DNA of 64,000 bases, from positions 16,062-80,061 of the forward strand of contig JAUZQO010000007.1 in NCBI GenBank assembly GCA_030950925.1, read 5' to 3'. Origin of the DNA: Mariprofundaceae bacterium (GTDB lineage: Bacteria; Pseudomonadota; Zetaproteobacteria; Mariprofundales; Mariprofundaceae). Under the pieces are notes generated by a model. That model did not search any database and was not told the DNA's origin. It was given only the letters and a program-made list of their open reading frames with translations. Positions 55,030-63,930 of this stretch are shown piece after piece (position 1 is the stretch's first letter; each line of letters opens with the position of its first letter). Position numbers and translations under genes: made by a program.

Positions 55030-55476
55030 ATGGGTCTTTCACCGCATCAGGTGTTATCGCGTTTGGCTGAACAGGAGCGGGATAAGATTCAAACATCGTT
55101 GGCTGAATTGGAACGGCAACGTATATTGATTGAACAAAAGAGTGATGCGTTAAAAGCACACCGCCAGCAATTGATGCAAGAGCGTGATGAATTGTTGCAT
55201 GGTCGAACCCAAGCCTCGATGTTGATGATGTTGGGTGATGCGATGCAAGAGCAACATATACGCTTGATGCAATTGGGGCAGGGTTTGGATGCGTTGAAAG
55301 AGCAAGAGGTCAGATTGCGGAAAGCTTGGATCACTGCCAATCAAACATGCGATGTACATAAGAAAATGCAGCATAAAGTGGAAAAACAGCAAGCGCGTAG
55401 GCAGGAACACCGTGCTCAGCAGCAAATGGATGATGTCTTTGCTGCCCGTTATGCAAGAGAGGTCAAAGATTCATGA
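55030..55476 (+). CDS. fliJ: Flagellar export chaperone FliJ
   Basis: 148 residues, nearly all coiled-coil helix ('LSRLAEQERDKIQTSLAELERQRILIEQKSDALKAHRQQL' type pattern and 'VEKQQARRQEHRAQQQMDDVFAAR'). The size, position after fliI, and the C-terminal 'DD.FAAR' pattern identify FliJ, the central stalk that activates FliI. Sequence conservation is low, as usual. Stop overlaps the next ATG. Confidence 0.85.
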   Translation: MGLSPHQVLSRLAEQERDKIQTSLAELERQRILIEQKSDALKAHRQQLMQERDELLHGRTQASMLMMLGDAMQEQHIRLMQLGQGLDALKEQEVRLRKAWITANQTCDVHKKMQHKVEKQQARRQEHRAQQQMDDVFAARYAREVKDS

Positions 55477-56156
55477 ACCGTCGAATTTTACCCATGATGT
55501 TGGTGTTATTAAGTGTGTTTGTTGTTGTGAAAGTATCATCTCACTGGCTGCAATGGGAACAAAATATTTCCAAATTATCCTTGTCAGAAACACAAGCTTT
55601 ATCGAAGGAAGAACAGCCTATTGCGAGCTTACAAGATGAACAATTGACAGGCGTGAAAGGGCAACGTGATGATCGTAAATCTATGGGCTGGGGAGAATTA
55701 TGGGTGCCATCGGCAGAAGCCGCGGCATCCATGCCCATTGCTGAAGAATCGGCCACATCCAACCAAGATATGAAAGCCTTACAGCAGGCGCGTGCGCAAA
55801 TTGCGATCAAAGAAAAACAATTGAATGAGCATTTGGATGCACTGAATAAGGCCGATGAACGTGTGAAAAAACGTATCAAGGAATTGGAAAATTTGGAAAG
55901 CAGTATTCAAGATTTATTGGAACAAGAAAAATCAATTAAAAATAAAAAAATTAAACGTTTGACGGCTGTTTATGCTGCGATGAAGCCTGATAAAGCAGCC
56001 GCAGTGATTTCACAAATGGAATTGATCACGGTGGTGAAAATGTTTTCTAAAATGGATGAAAAGAAAGTGGGTAAAATTTTATCTTTTTTACGTCCCAAGC
56101 AAGCCATGATGATTAGTCAAGCTTTGACCCAAGGCATTGCAACATTGAAGCAGTAA
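55473..56156 (+). CDS. MotE-like membrane-anchored flagellar protein
   Basis: 227 residues. One N-terminal membrane helix (about 5-22), a linker, a long coiled coil (about 100-160: 'LQQARAQIAIKEKQLNEHLDALNKADERVKKRIKELENLESSIQDLLEQEKSIKNKKIKR') and a C-terminal MgtE-N-like domain 'LTAVYAAMKPDKAAAVISQMELITVVKMFSKMDEKKVGKILSFLRPKQAMMIS'. This architecture is that of MotE, a periplasmic stator-associated chaperone in alphaproteobacteria and related proteins next to fliJ elsewhere. Overlaps fliJ by 4 bases; last gene of the operon. Confidence 0.75.
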   Translation: MNRRILPMMLVLLSVFVVVKVSSHWLQWEQNISKLSLSETQALSKEEQPIASLQDEQLTGVKGQRDDRKSMGWGELWVPSAEAAASMPIAEESATSNQDMKALQQARAQIAIKEKQLNEHLDALNKADERVKKRIKELENLESSIQDLLEQEKSIKNKKIKRLTAVYAAMKPDKAAAVISQMELITVVKMFSKMDEKKVGKILSFLRPKQAMMISQALTQGIATLKQ

Positions 56157-56304
56157 TCAGTTTGGTTTTGAAATTTTGAATGCTTAGGCTTGTTCTTTCA
56201 TACAATGCACGCAGACTGCGCCAACTTCGCCACCCACTGATGGCTGAAAACTTCTAAAACATACCGCACCTCACATGCAGTGGAAAATCATTGGCAAACT
56301 AAAA

Positions 56305-56337
56305 TTGCGCCGATTTTTTGTGATTCAATCGGTGCGA
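56305..56337 (+). promoter_or_regulatory. 5' leader hairpin of the RNA helicase gene
   Basis: TTGCGCCGATT (56305-56315) and AATCGGTGCGA (56327-56337) form an 11-pair stem (two G-T pairs) with an 11-base loop, ending 16 bases before the helicase start codon. It has no T-run after it, so it is more likely a leader structure than a terminator. It may hinder ribosome access. Confidence 0.5.
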
Positions 56338-56353
56338 TGGAAAAAATATATAC

Positions 56354-57649
56354 ATGACATTTCAACAACTTGGGTTATCCAATGAGTTACTTCGCGCAGT
56401 CGAAGATCAAGGTTATACTACCCCAACACCCGTACAGAAACAATCAATCCCTGTGATTCTTGACGGGCATGATGTACTGGCTGGCGCGCAGACAGGGACA
56501 GGAAAAACAGCGGGTTTTACACTCCCTATGCTCCATTTGATGCAAAAAACACACGGCGAACGTGCGCGTAAACGGGTGATTCGTGCCTTGGTGTTAACGC
56601 CAACGCGTGAATTGGCGGCGCAAGTGGCTGAAAGTGTATCATTGTATGGTCAATACTTACCCTTACGTTCGATGGTAATGTTTGGTGGTGTTGGAGCCAA
56701 CCCTCAAATTCAAAAACTACGCCGTGGTGTGGATATTCTGGTGGCAACACCTGGGCGCTTGTTGGACTTGGCAAACCAACGTGAAGTGGATTTATCCAAG
56801 GTCGAATTTTTTGTCTTGGATGAAGCGGATCGCATGTTGGATATGGGTTTTATTCACGATATTCGTAAGGTCTTGAAAATGTTGCCCAAAGCACGCCAAA
56901 ACCTTCTTTTTTCAGCAACATTTTCGGATGAAATTAAAAAACTTGCCGCAGGTTTTTTGCATTCACCGAAGTATGTGGAAGTGGCACGCAACCAAACTTC
57001 GCACCAAGTAACCCAAGTGGTGCATCCTGTGAGTAAGGCGAAGAAACGTGCCTTGTTATCCCACTTGATGAAAACGGGCGGTTGGGATCAAGTTTTGGTT
57101 TTTACCAAGACCAAGCATGGTGCAAACCGTTTGACCACGCAGTTGGAGCAAGATGGGTTCACTGCTGCGGCCATCCATGGTAACAAAAGCCAAAGTGCAC
57201 GTACCAAAGCATTGGCAGGTTTTAAAGATAAAAAAATCCAAGTATTGGTGGCAACAGATATTGCTGCACGCGGTTTGGATATTGATCAGTTACCGCATGT
57301 GGTGAACTTTGAACTCCCCAATGTCTCTGAAGATTACGTGCATCGTATTGGTCGGACAGGTCGTGCTGGCAATCAAGGTCAAGCTGTTTCCTTGGTATCA
57401 GCAGATGATAAGAAGTTGTTGATGGGTATTGAGCGTTTGATTAAACAGGATATCCCACAGGTGTTGGTGGAAGGCTTTGTGCCGAGTGCCGAAGATGATG
57501 CGGTGGCAGAGGAAGAAGGTCGCCAAGCGCGAGCCAAACAGCAGCAACGGCGTGGTGGTAACCCTTCATCACGCAATCGTCGCCCTAGTGCGGTCAAACA
57601 AGGTGGACGCGGCGCGCGGCAAGGGCGTTCATCGCCCCGTTCAAAATAA
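56354..57649 (+). CDS. rhlE: DEAD-box RNA helicase, RhlE type
   Basis: 431 residues. Q motif '[34 protein letters not shown]', motif I 'AQTGTGKT' near 42-49, Ia 'PTRELAAQV', Ib 'TPGRLLDL', II '[13 protein letters not shown]', III 'SATF', IV-VI '...[14 protein letters not shown]', '[22 protein letters not shown]', '[10 protein letters not shown]'. The C-terminal 60 residues are a basic Arg/Gly/Gln-rich tail that binds RNA. It remodels structured RNA in ribosome assembly or cold adaptation. No strong ribosome binding site; a hairpin precedes it. Confidence 0.9.
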   Translation: MTFQQLGLSNELLRAVEDQGYTTPTPVQKQSIPVILDGHDVLAGAQTGTGKTAGFTLPMLHLMQKTHGERARKRVIRALVLTPTRELAAQVAESVSLYGQYLPLRSMVMFGGVGANPQIQKLRRGVDILVATPGRLLDLANQREVDLSKVEFFVLDEADRMLDMGFIHDIRKVLKMLPKARQNLLFSATFSDEIKKLAAGFLHSPKYVEVARNQTSHQVTQVVHPVSKAKKRALLSHLMKTGGWDQVLVFTKTKHGANRLTTQLEQDGFTAAAIHGNKSQSARTKALAGFKDKKIQVLVATDIAARGLDIDQLPHVVNFELPNVSEDYVHRIGRTGRAGNQGQAVSLVSADDKKLLMGIERLIKQDIPQVLVEGFVPSAEDDAVAEEEGRQARAKQQQRRGGNPSSRNRRPSAVKQGGRGARQGRSSPRSK

Positions 57650-57654
57650 CTGCT

Positions 57655-57706
57655 ATACTCCAACCTACCATCAAGTTATTTTTTAGTTTATGGTGGGTTG
57701 GAGTAT
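57655..57706. repeat. 17-base perfect inverted repeat between convergent genes
   Basis: ATACTCCAACCTACCAT (57655-57671) pairs along its full length (one T-G pair) with ATGGTGGGTTGGAGTAT (57690-57706); the 18-base loop is A/T rich. It sits between the convergent helicase and kinase genes and could stop transcription from both sides, though no T-run follows the stem in either direction. Confidence 0.55.
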
Positions 57707-57717
57707 ATATTGGTCGT

Positions 57718-59454
57718 TTAACTTTCCAATGTGTCTTGCAAAAGTACATGGACTTCCTGACTTAAAATTTTGATGTCGAAAGGTTTGGCAATGCGTTGGG
57801 TGTGGGCATTTTGAATGATTTCATCAAATTTCTGCTCATAACCCGTAATGAAAATGACGGGGAGCTTGGGCTGACTCTGACGCATGATGGCGACCGCTGA
57901 AACACCATCAAGCACAGGCATCACAACATCGCTAATCACCAAATCAACATGCTTTTGTTGCATGATGTTAATGGCTTCCTGCCCTTGATTGGCAAGCAGT
58001 GTTTTGTAGCCCAAGCTGCCCATCACTTGTTGCAAGGTGTTACGAACCATGGGCTCATCATCGACAATGAGAATGGTGGCGTTCTTTTTTGCTGTTTGGA
58101 CATGATTTACTTCGCTGACATCTTGGCTTTCGGTGAAAGAAAGCGGTAAACAGACTTCAAAACTACAGCCTTGGGGTTCTAAATTATGGGTGTGCAGGCT
58201 TCCACCATGTGCTTGAATGGTGGAGAAAGTGGTAGATAAGCCCAAGCCTGTACCCATACCAACCTCTTTGGTGCTGAAAAATGGATCGAAAATATGGGGT
58301 AGAACGTCGTCTGAAATACCACTACCTGAATCTTGCACCGATATTTTAAGCGCATGGGCGCTACAGTTATTACACTGTTGACGACCGTGGCACGGCTCCG
58401 AATGGGTTTGTCGAACATTGATGCGAATGCTCCGTTCGCCTTGTTCGGGTAAGGCATCGCGAGCATTGGATATAAGATTAAGCATGACTTGTTGAATTTC
58501 AACAGCATCGCAATAAAGCATGGGTTCACCATCGGGCAAGTTTACGGTGAAAATAATGTCATCAGGAAGTCTGAACTTTGCGGTTTGAATCGCATGTTTT
58601 AAAACGGGGGTGATGGCGATATTTTTTTTCTTGGGATCATGGTTGCGTGCAAACACAAGCAATGATTTCACCATTTCAGAAGCATCGAATGAAATACGCT
58701 CAATCAATTGTAAACGCTCATTGGTTTTGCTTGGGTTGGTTTCATCTTGAGCCAAATAAGCATTACCAATGATGCTTGATAATAAATTGTTAAAATTATG
58801 TGCAATACCGCCGACCAAGGTGCCAATGGAAGCCATCTTCTCAGCATGGGCAAGCAATGTTTCATGTTGTTTTTTGAGGGTAATGTCGGTAATAATGCCA
58901 ATATAATAAGGCTTAGCGGCATATTTTGTATGGACTGTTTTGATATGCAATGATTCAAGGTATTCGCTGCCATCTTTACGACGGTTCCATAACTCACCCT
59001 GCCATTCTCCCACCGTATGAATGGTATGCCACATCATTTTATAAAATTGTTGATCTTGCTTGTCAGATTGAAGCATACGCGGATTTTTACCGAGAATATC
59101 CTGTGCATCGTAGCCAGTTATGGTGGTGAAGGCTTGGTTGACATAGATCACATCAGCGTCGCTATTGCTAATCATGATACAGTTACTCGCACCATCCAGT
59201 GCTGCAAGTAAAATATCTATCTTTCGTTGCGATGCTTTGCTTTTTTGAAGCAATGGGCGAATGATCATGATATAAATCAAGGGTGATGAGATGAAAATAA
59301 GGCCAAAAGCATCCAAGAAGGCTTCGATTGATGCTGGAAAGGTGCTGGAAATTTGGAGTGCATCAAAGAGTAACATGATGGCATATTCACAAGCACCTAC
59401 AATGAGTATGAGTCGTATGAACATGTTCATGTATAATAATTTGAATTTAGGCAT
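57718..59454 (-). CDS. Hybrid sensor histidine kinase (2 TM, PAS, HisKA, HATPase, receiver)
   Basis: 578 residues. Two membrane helices (about 11-32 and 47-68), PAS (80-195) with 'IYVNQAFTTITGYDAQDILGKNPRMLQS', H-box 'GGIAHNFNNLL' with His219, N-box 'LNLISNARDAL' near 325, G boxes 'DSGSGIS' and 'GTGLGLS', and a receiver with DDE near 465, Asp509 in 'VISDVVMPVLDG' and Lys557 in 'AKPF'. Within the ATPase domain an insertion carries Cys355, Cys361 and Cys364. The sensor input is probably membrane or PAS-borne. Start at 59454 lacks a clear ribosome binding site; ATGs at 59430 and 59424 are possible. Ends 12 bases from the inverted repeat at 57706. Confidence 0.85.
   Translation of the reverse strand: MPKFKLLYMNMFIRLILIVGACEYAIMLLFDALQISSTFPASIEAFLDAFGLIFISSPLIYIMIIRPLLQKSKASQRKIDILLAALDGASNCIMISNSDADVIYVNQAFTTITGYDAQDILGKNPRMLQSDKQDQQFYKMMWHTIHTVGEWQGELWNRRKDGSEYLESLHIKTVHTKYAAKPYYIGIITDITLKKQHETLLAHAEKMASIGTLVGGIAHNFNNLLSSIIGNAYLAQDETNPSKTNERLQLIERISFDASEMVKSLLVFARNHDPKKKNIAITPVLKHAIQTAKFRLPDDIIFTVNLPDGEPMLYCDAVEIQQVMLNLISNARDALPEQGERSIRINVRQTHSEPCHGRQQCNNCSAHALKISVQDSGSGISDDVLPHIFDPFFSTKEVGMGTGLGLSTTFSTIQAHGGSLHTHNLEPQGCSFEVCLPLSFTESQDVSEVNHVQTAKKNATILIVDDEPMVRNTLQQVMGSLGYKTLLANQGQEAINIMQQKHVDLVISDVVMPVLDGVSAVAIMRQSQPKLPVIFITGYEQKFDEIIQNAHTQRIAKPFDIKILSQEVHVLLQDTLES
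59417..59430. repeat. 14-base perfect palindrome at a divergent start region
   Basis: ATGAACATGTTCAT is its own reverse complement. It lies over the first codons of the minus-strand kinase and, on the plus strand, just before TATAAT at 59432. It may be an operator shared by the divergent kinase and protease genes, or coding coincidence (Met-Asn-Met-Phe). Confidence 0.35.
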
Positions 59455-59476
59455 AAGGATTCATTCAGCAAAAATA

Positions 59477-60754
59477 ATGCCATTTGATGGCAGGCTGTTT
59501 AAAGTTGGCGACATGTTATTTTTCACCTCTGTTTTCTTACTTCTTTTGCTATTTTCAACCGCCATTGATTTTTACCTTGATCAACGACAGATGCGTTCCG
59601 TATTGACACATCGTGGCAGTGTTCCTGAGCGTTTTTCGGCACAGGTTTCTTTGCTATCGCATCAAAAGGCTGCAGACTATACCTTAGCCAAGATAAAACT
59701 CGGTACTTGGAGTGGTTTGTATGGTTTAGGCTTATTGTTGGCTTGGACTTTGGGTGGAGGCTTGGATGGATTGGATACATGGTTAAGCTCTTGGCAACTC
59801 AGTGGCTTGAATACAGGTGTGCTGTTTTTATTGGTGTTTGCTGTAATTTCAGCTGTATTAGAGTTTCCATTCACGCTTTATAGCACATTTTCAGTGGAGC
59901 AGCGTTTTGGCTTCAATAAAATGACGCTTGGTTTATTACTATCGGATATGCTTAAACAAGGGGCGTTGATGTTGGTGATTGGCGCGCCTTTGATTTGGGT
60001 GGTGTTGTGGTTGATGGGTTCGGCAGGGGATTTGTGGTGGCTATGGGCTTGGGTGGTTTGGACAGGCTTTTCCATATTGATGATGTGGGCATACCCCACC
60101 TTTATCGCACCTATTTTTAATAAGTTTGAACCGATGCCAGATGGTGAATTGAAAACGGCCATTGAAGGCTTGTTGCAACGCTGTGGTTTTGAAAGCAATG
60201 GCTTGTTTGTCATGGATGGTTCCAAACGATCCAGTCATGGCAATGCGTATTTTACTGGTTTTGGTCAATCCAAACGCATTGTATTTTTTGACACCTTATT
60301 AAAACAACTCACAACGGATGAAACCTTGGCTGTATTGGCGCATGAGCTGGGGCATTTCAGACGCAACCATGTGAAAAAACGCATGGTATTGATGTTTTCC
60401 ATGTCCTTGGCTGGTTTTGCCTTGATGGGGTGGTTATCGCAACAAATGTGGTTTTATGCGGGCTTGGGTGTGTCTGTGCCATCCAACTATATGTTGCTGA
60501 TGCTCTTTATGTTGGTGATGCCAGTGTTTATGTTTGCTTTATCACCATTGATGAGCATGTATTCTCGCAAACATGAGTTTGAAGCGGATGATTATGCCAA
60601 GGAACATGCCCAGGCCGAAGATTTGATTTCGGCTTTGGTGAAAATGTATGATGATAATGCTGCAACACTGACCCCTGATGCTTGCTATTCAGCATGGCAT
60701 GATTCCCATCCACCAGCACCTGTTCGGGTGGCACATTTGGAAGCGAAAAGTTAA
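59477..60754 (+). CDS. M48 family membrane metalloprotease (Ste24/HtpX-like)
   Basis: About 425 residues from ATG 59477; the frame extends upstream to 59291 but that part overlaps the kinase gene, and ATG 59513 is also possible. Several N-terminal helices, 'FPFTLYSTFSVEQRFGFNKMTLGLLLSDMLKQ' (Ste24/CAAX-protease-like), 'HGNAYFTGFGQSKRIVFFDTLL', then the zinc motif HELGH in 'VLAHELGHFRRNHVKKR' and the third ligand in 'HEFEADDYAKEHA'. It degrades misfolded membrane or secreted proteins; despite Ste24-like motifs no prenylation role is implied. A TATAAT at 59432-59437 may be its -10. Confidence 0.85.
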   Translation: MPFDGRLFKVGDMLFFTSVFLLLLLFSTAIDFYLDQRQMRSVLTHRGSVPERFSAQVSLLSHQKAADYTLAKIKLGTWSGLYGLGLLLAWTLGGGLDGLDTWLSSWQLSGLNTGVLFLLVFAVISAVLEFPFTLYSTFSVEQRFGFNKMTLGLLLSDMLKQGALMLVIGAPLIWVVLWLMGSAGDLWWLWAWVVWTGFSILMMWAYPTFIAPIFNKFEPMPDGELKTAIEGLLQRCGFESNGLFVMDGSKRSSHGNAYFTGFGQSKRIVFFDTLLKQLTTDETLAVLAHELGHFRRNHVKKRMVLMFSMSLAGFALMGWLSQQMWFYAGLGVSVPSNYMLLMLFMLVMPVFMFALSPLMSMYSRKHEFEADDYAKEHAQAEDLISALVKMYDDNAATLTPDACYSAWHDSHPPAPVRVAHLEAKS

Positions 60755-60808
60755 ACTCGGCAACATCCTGAAAGACGGTACTGGAAACAGACTGAAGCGG
60801 AAAGGTTT

Positions 60809-61603
60809 ATGCATAACAAACAAACAAAACAATATCGGCAAGCTTCATTGCCGACAAAGCAACACGAATGCCCTCAAGTCTGGCTAACGGCTTACGATGC
60901 ACATACCGCCATGATTGCTGAAGCAGCAGGGGTGGATGTGATATTGGTGGGCGATTCTTTGGGTATGGTGTCCCTAGGCTTTGATTCGACCATTCCAGTG
61001 ACCCTTGAGCAGATGATTCATCATGCCGCAGCGGTGGTGCGTGGTCACCAAACGGCTTGGGTGGTGTGTGATTTACCCTTTGGTAGTTATCAACAATCTC
61101 CAGAGCAAGCTTTTGCATCTTCGGCCAAGGTATTGCAGGCAACAGGCTGCGATGCGGTGAAAATCGAAGGAGGTCAAGCCATGGCAGAGACCATTCGCTT
61201 TTTAAGTGAGCGAGGTGTGGCAGTGGTGGCACATATTGGTTTAACACCACAATCGGTGAAAAAACTCGGTGGTTTTAAGAAACAGGGACTCAATGAGCAA
61301 GCAGCCGAACGCTTATTGAAGGATGCAGAAGCTGTCAGTGATGCAGGTGCGGTGGCAGTGGTGTTGGAATGTATGCCAGAAAAATTGGCGAATAAGATCA
61401 CACAGAAATTGGACATTCCCACCGTGGGCATTGGTGCAGGACAGGGCTGTGATGCACAGGTGTTGGTTTGGCATGATGTGTTGGGTTTGAACGCATCCAA
61501 TCCTCCTTTTGCGCCTGCCTACGCAAATTTACGCCAAGATATGGTTCATGCCATTGAAACATGGGCCAGTGATGTGCGGCATCGGAGTGTGACGTGCAAG
61601 TAA
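60809..61603 (+). CDS. panB: Ketopantoate hydroxymethyltransferase
   Basis: 264 residues. 'VWLTAYDAHTAMIAEAAGVDVILVGDSLGMVSLGFDSTIPVTLEQMIHHAAAVVRG', 'VVCDLPFGSYQ', 'GCDAVKIEGG', 'VAHIGLTPQSVKKLGGFKKQG', 'VVLECMP' and 'TVGIGAGQGCDAQVLVWHDVLGL' match PanB throughout, with the metal Asp and catalytic Glu ('LEC') present. It makes ketopantoate from 2-oxoisovalerate and methylene-THF; ketoisovalerate is also the product/substrate of the ilvE step at 4027. Overlaps panC by 10 bases. Confidence 0.94.
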   Translation: MHNKQTKQYRQASLPTKQHECPQVWLTAYDAHTAMIAEAAGVDVILVGDSLGMVSLGFDSTIPVTLEQMIHHAAAVVRGHQTAWVVCDLPFGSYQQSPEQAFASSAKVLQATGCDAVKIEGGQAMAETIRFLSERGVAVVAHIGLTPQSVKKLGGFKKQGLNEQAAERLLKDAEAVSDAGAVAVVLECMPEKLANKITQKLDIPTVGIGAGQGCDAQVLVWHDVLGLNASNPPFAPAYANLRQDMVHAIETWASDVRHRSVTCK

Positions 61604-62445
61604 TTAAACAGGTTCAAGCCTTACGCCGATATTTGAGCGAATGTCGCCAAGATTCTATCGCATTGGTGCCAACCATGGGGTGTTTACATGCAGGTCATGT
61701 GAGCTTGATTCGCAAAGCCAAACGCTTGGCTGATGTCGTTGTGGTAAGTATTTATGTGAATCATTTACAGTTCTCTGAGGGTGAAGATTTTGAGCAGTAC
61801 CCACGAACCTTTGAAGATGATGTGAAGATATGTGTGGCAGAAGGCGTAGACGTGTTGTTTCAGCCTAAAAACCTTTATACTGATGATGGTGTTAAAATTA
61901 GTTTACAAGTGCATGAGATGGATGGTGTTTTATGCGGTGTCTCGCGTCTTGGGCATTTTGATGGTGTAGTAACGGTGGTGAACATGTTGTTCAATATTGT
62001 GCAACCCAATCTTGCCATATTTGGTGAAAAAGATTGGCAGCAATTGACTATTTTACGGCGTATGGTGGCTGATTTACATATCCCCATCAGTGTTGTGGGT
62101 AGTGCATTGGTTCGTGAAGACGATGGTTTGGCGATGAGCAGCCGAAACCGTTATTTGACTGACTTGGAACGTGAAAAAGCCTTGTTTCTTTCACAAATAT
62201 TACAAAAAATGCAAGCTCTTGCTGCACAAGGCGAGAGCAAGCAATACATTATTTCTGTGGGTTTGGCATACTTGCAAGAAGCCGATATTGATCTTGATTA
62301 CCTTGAAATTCGTGATGAGCAAAGTTTATTGCCTGCAACAGCGATACCCAAGCCCACCGACCGCATATTTGTGGCTGCTATGATTGGGCATACGCGTCTG
62401 ATTGATAATATGCCTTTATTGAAAAACTTGGAGAACGTTGCATGA
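61594..62445 (+). CDS. panC: Pantothenate synthetase
   Basis: 283 residues from a GTG start with GGAG 6 bases upstream. '[17 protein letters not shown]' (HIGH-like ATP site), '[28 protein letters not shown]', '[41 protein letters not shown]' and '[11 protein letters not shown]' (KMSKS-like). One unusual residue: the usual 'NP.QF' reads 'NHLQF'. Condenses pantoate with beta-alanine. Overlaps panB and panD. Confidence 0.94.
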   Translation: MQVIKQVQALRRYLSECRQDSIALVPTMGCLHAGHVSLIRKAKRLADVVVVSIYVNHLQFSEGEDFEQYPRTFEDDVKICVAEGVDVLFQPKNLYTDDGVKISLQVHEMDGVLCGVSRLGHFDGVVTVVNMLFNIVQPNLAIFGEKDWQQLTILRRMVADLHIPISVVGSALVREDDGLAMSSRNRYLTDLEREKALFLSQILQKMQALAAQGESKQYIISVGLAYLQEADIDLDYLEIRDEQSLLPATAIPKPTDRIFVAAMIGHTRLIDNMPLLKNLENVA

Positions 62446-62819
62446 ATATTACCTTATTAAAATCTAAAATTCATCGTGTAACAGTGAGTCATGCTGAATT
62501 GGATTATGAAGGCTCGTGTGCCATTGATCAGGATTTGATGGATGCCGCAAATATCTTGGCATTTGAACAACTGCATATTTATAACGTCAGCAATGGTGAA
62601 CGTTTTACCACCTATGCGATTTCTGCTCCTCGAAATTCAAAAACCATTGGTGTGAATGGTGCAGCGGCTCATAAAGCCAAAGCTGGCGATGTGTTAATTA
62701 TTTGTACATACGGACAATTATCCAGTCAAGAAGCTCGCAGATACGCACCTAAATTGGTGTATGTTGATGATGAAAATGTTATTTCACATACCAGTGTGGG
62801 TTCTCTCGCCTCGCATTAA
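62442..62819 (+). CDS. panD: Aspartate 1-decarboxylase proenzyme
   Basis: 125 residues. The self-cleavage site Gly24-Ser25 is in '[17 protein letters not shown]', generating the pyruvoyl cofactor on Ser25; '[10 protein letters not shown]', '[22 protein letters not shown]' complete the family pattern. It makes beta-alanine for PanC. With panB and panC it forms a complete pantothenate operon (panE is not here). A maturation factor gene panM/panZ is not visible. Confidence 0.94.
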   Translation: MNITLLKSKIHRVTVSHAELDYEGSCAIDQDLMDAANILAFEQLHIYNVSNGERFTTYAISAPRNSKTIGVNGAAAHKAKAGDVLIICTYGQLSSQEARRYAPKLVYVDDENVISHTSVGSLASH

Positions 62820-62832
62820 CCTCACACCTTGA

Positions 62833-62970
62833 TTGATTTCTTTGGATACGGTGAGAAAACGCTGTGAAGAAGTTGGGATGAATGCTTTTCTAAGCAAGTC
62901 GATTCAGATGGATGATATATTGCATGCGTTGGATGCAGCATTTTCAATGAGACAAGAGGGGGGCAATGAT
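62833..62970 (+). pseudogene. C-terminal remnant of a receiver domain
   Basis: The frame from 62833 reads 'VRKRCEEVGMNAFLSKSIQMDDILHALDAAF', the last third of a response-regulator receiver (compare '...C..AGM..YLsKPi....L...L'). The first two thirds, with the phospho-acceptor Asp, are missing: the frame is stopped at 62830-62832 and panD ends at 62819. It runs without a stop into the kinase. Deletion or rearrangement at the panD boundary is the simplest explanation. Confidence 0.65.
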
Positions 62971-63726
62971 ATGACCGTGATAGAATCTTCTCCAAAATTT
63001 AGTGTATCGAAGGAAGATATTCAGCAGTTGATGCATGTGTTTTCGCATGATCTGTGTAATCCGCTGGTGAACATGGAGGCACTGCTGCGCGAAGTGCATG
63101 CTTGTTGTGATACTGCGACCTTTGATGCTTCCAAACAAGAAGATGTGCATGATAATTTAGCGATGATGGGTGAAGTGCTTGCACATATGAATGGCTTGGT
63201 TCATGGCATTAACAGTGTATGTCATGCGATGTTTGATGAGGTGGTCTGTGAACGGGTGGATATTTTATCTCTATTGAAACGTGAGCTGAATCGTTATCAG
63301 GCTCAATGTGGTATCACTGAACATGTGTCGGTTTCGATGCAAGTATCAGGAAGCATCTGGGCCGATCCTTTGTGGCTAGGAAAGATGCTGGTGGTGTTGA
63401 TGGAGAATGCCTTTCAAGCAATGGGTGAGGAGGGTTCTCTTATCTTTGAAATGGAAGCACGAAGTGGCTTGGATGTTTTGGTGGTACGGGACAATGGTGT
63501 TGGTGTGGGTGAAAGTGACTTAAAATATGTTTTTCAGCCATTTTTTTCGCTGACGGGGAGAAAGGGTATGGGCTTGGCATTGCTTAGGGCTTGGGTGCAA
63601 GCACATGGAGGTAAAGTGTGGTGTGAATCAGGTGTTGATGTGGGATCTGTTTTTTATATGGGTTTTCCAGCGCGTGATTTTCAAGTGAAGTCCGACAGAC
63701 TGCTAAGCAGTGTTGATGGCTTATGA
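62971..63726 (+). CDS. Histidine kinase (PAS-less), ATPase domain intact
   Basis: 251 residues from ATG 62971, chosen for the strong GAGGGGGG 7 bases upstream; the frame is open upstream into the receiver remnant. H-box 'LMHVFSHDLCNPLVNMEALL' (His about 27), a four-helix-like region, N-box 'VVLMENAFQAMG', G1 'VRDNGVGVGE', 'VFQPFFS', G2 'GRKGMGLALL' and 'GGKVWCESGVDVGSVFYMGFPA'. No sensor domain and no membrane helix, so it is probably a cytoplasmic kinase that once worked with, or was fused to, the truncated receiver. Activity cannot be judged from sequence. Confidence 0.78.
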   Translation: MTVIESSPKFSVSKEDIQQLMHVFSHDLCNPLVNMEALLREVHACCDTATFDASKQEDVHDNLAMMGEVLAHMNGLVHGINSVCHAMFDEVVCERVDILSLLKRELNRYQAQCGITEHVSVSMQVSGSIWADPLWLGKMLVVLMENAFQAMGEEGSLIFEMEARSGLDVLVVRDNGVGVGESDLKYVFQPFFSLTGRKGMGLALLRAWVQAHGGKVWCESGVDVGSVFYMGFPARDFQVKSDRLLSSVDGL

Positions 63727-63754
63727 TTTTGGGTATGTCGGGTTAAAAGATCAT

Positions 63755-63789
63755 AAAAATAGTCCGCAAACACTAGGCTTGCGGACTAT
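63755..63789 (-). terminator. Intrinsic terminator of the tRNA-Cys/tRNA-Leu unit
   Basis: On the minus strand ATAGTCCGCAA pairs with TTGCGGACTAT around GCCTAGTGT and is followed by TTTT (complement of A at 63755-63758). It lies 26 bases beyond the tRNA-Leu 3' end. The same hairpin may also serve the plus-strand kinase. Confidence 0.85.
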
Positions 63790-63815
63790 ATGGAAGGCTT
63801 CTTAAAGCCAAAATC

Positions 63816-63903
63816 TGGTGCCCGGAGCCGGAGTCGAACCGGCACGATCGTAATGATCGAGGGATTTTAAGTCCCTTGTGTCTACCAGTTTCACCATCCG
63901 GGC
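63816..63903 (-). tRNA. tRNA-Leu(UAA)
   Basis: 88 bases with encoded CCA. Acceptor GCCCGGA pairs with TCCGGGC; the anticodon loop CTTAAAA gives TAA; a long variable arm (CGATCATTACGATCG-type) and T arm GGTTCGACTCC are present. It is a second leucine tRNA, distinct from the GAG tRNA at 20933. Confidence 0.95.
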
Positions 63904-63930
63904 AAGTCTAACACTGGTATTATCAATAAT

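Noticed and set aside
59291..59476. Longer N-terminus of the M48 protease
   Set aside because: Overlaps the kinase coding sequence, which has family-like membrane segments there, while the extension has no recognisable feature.
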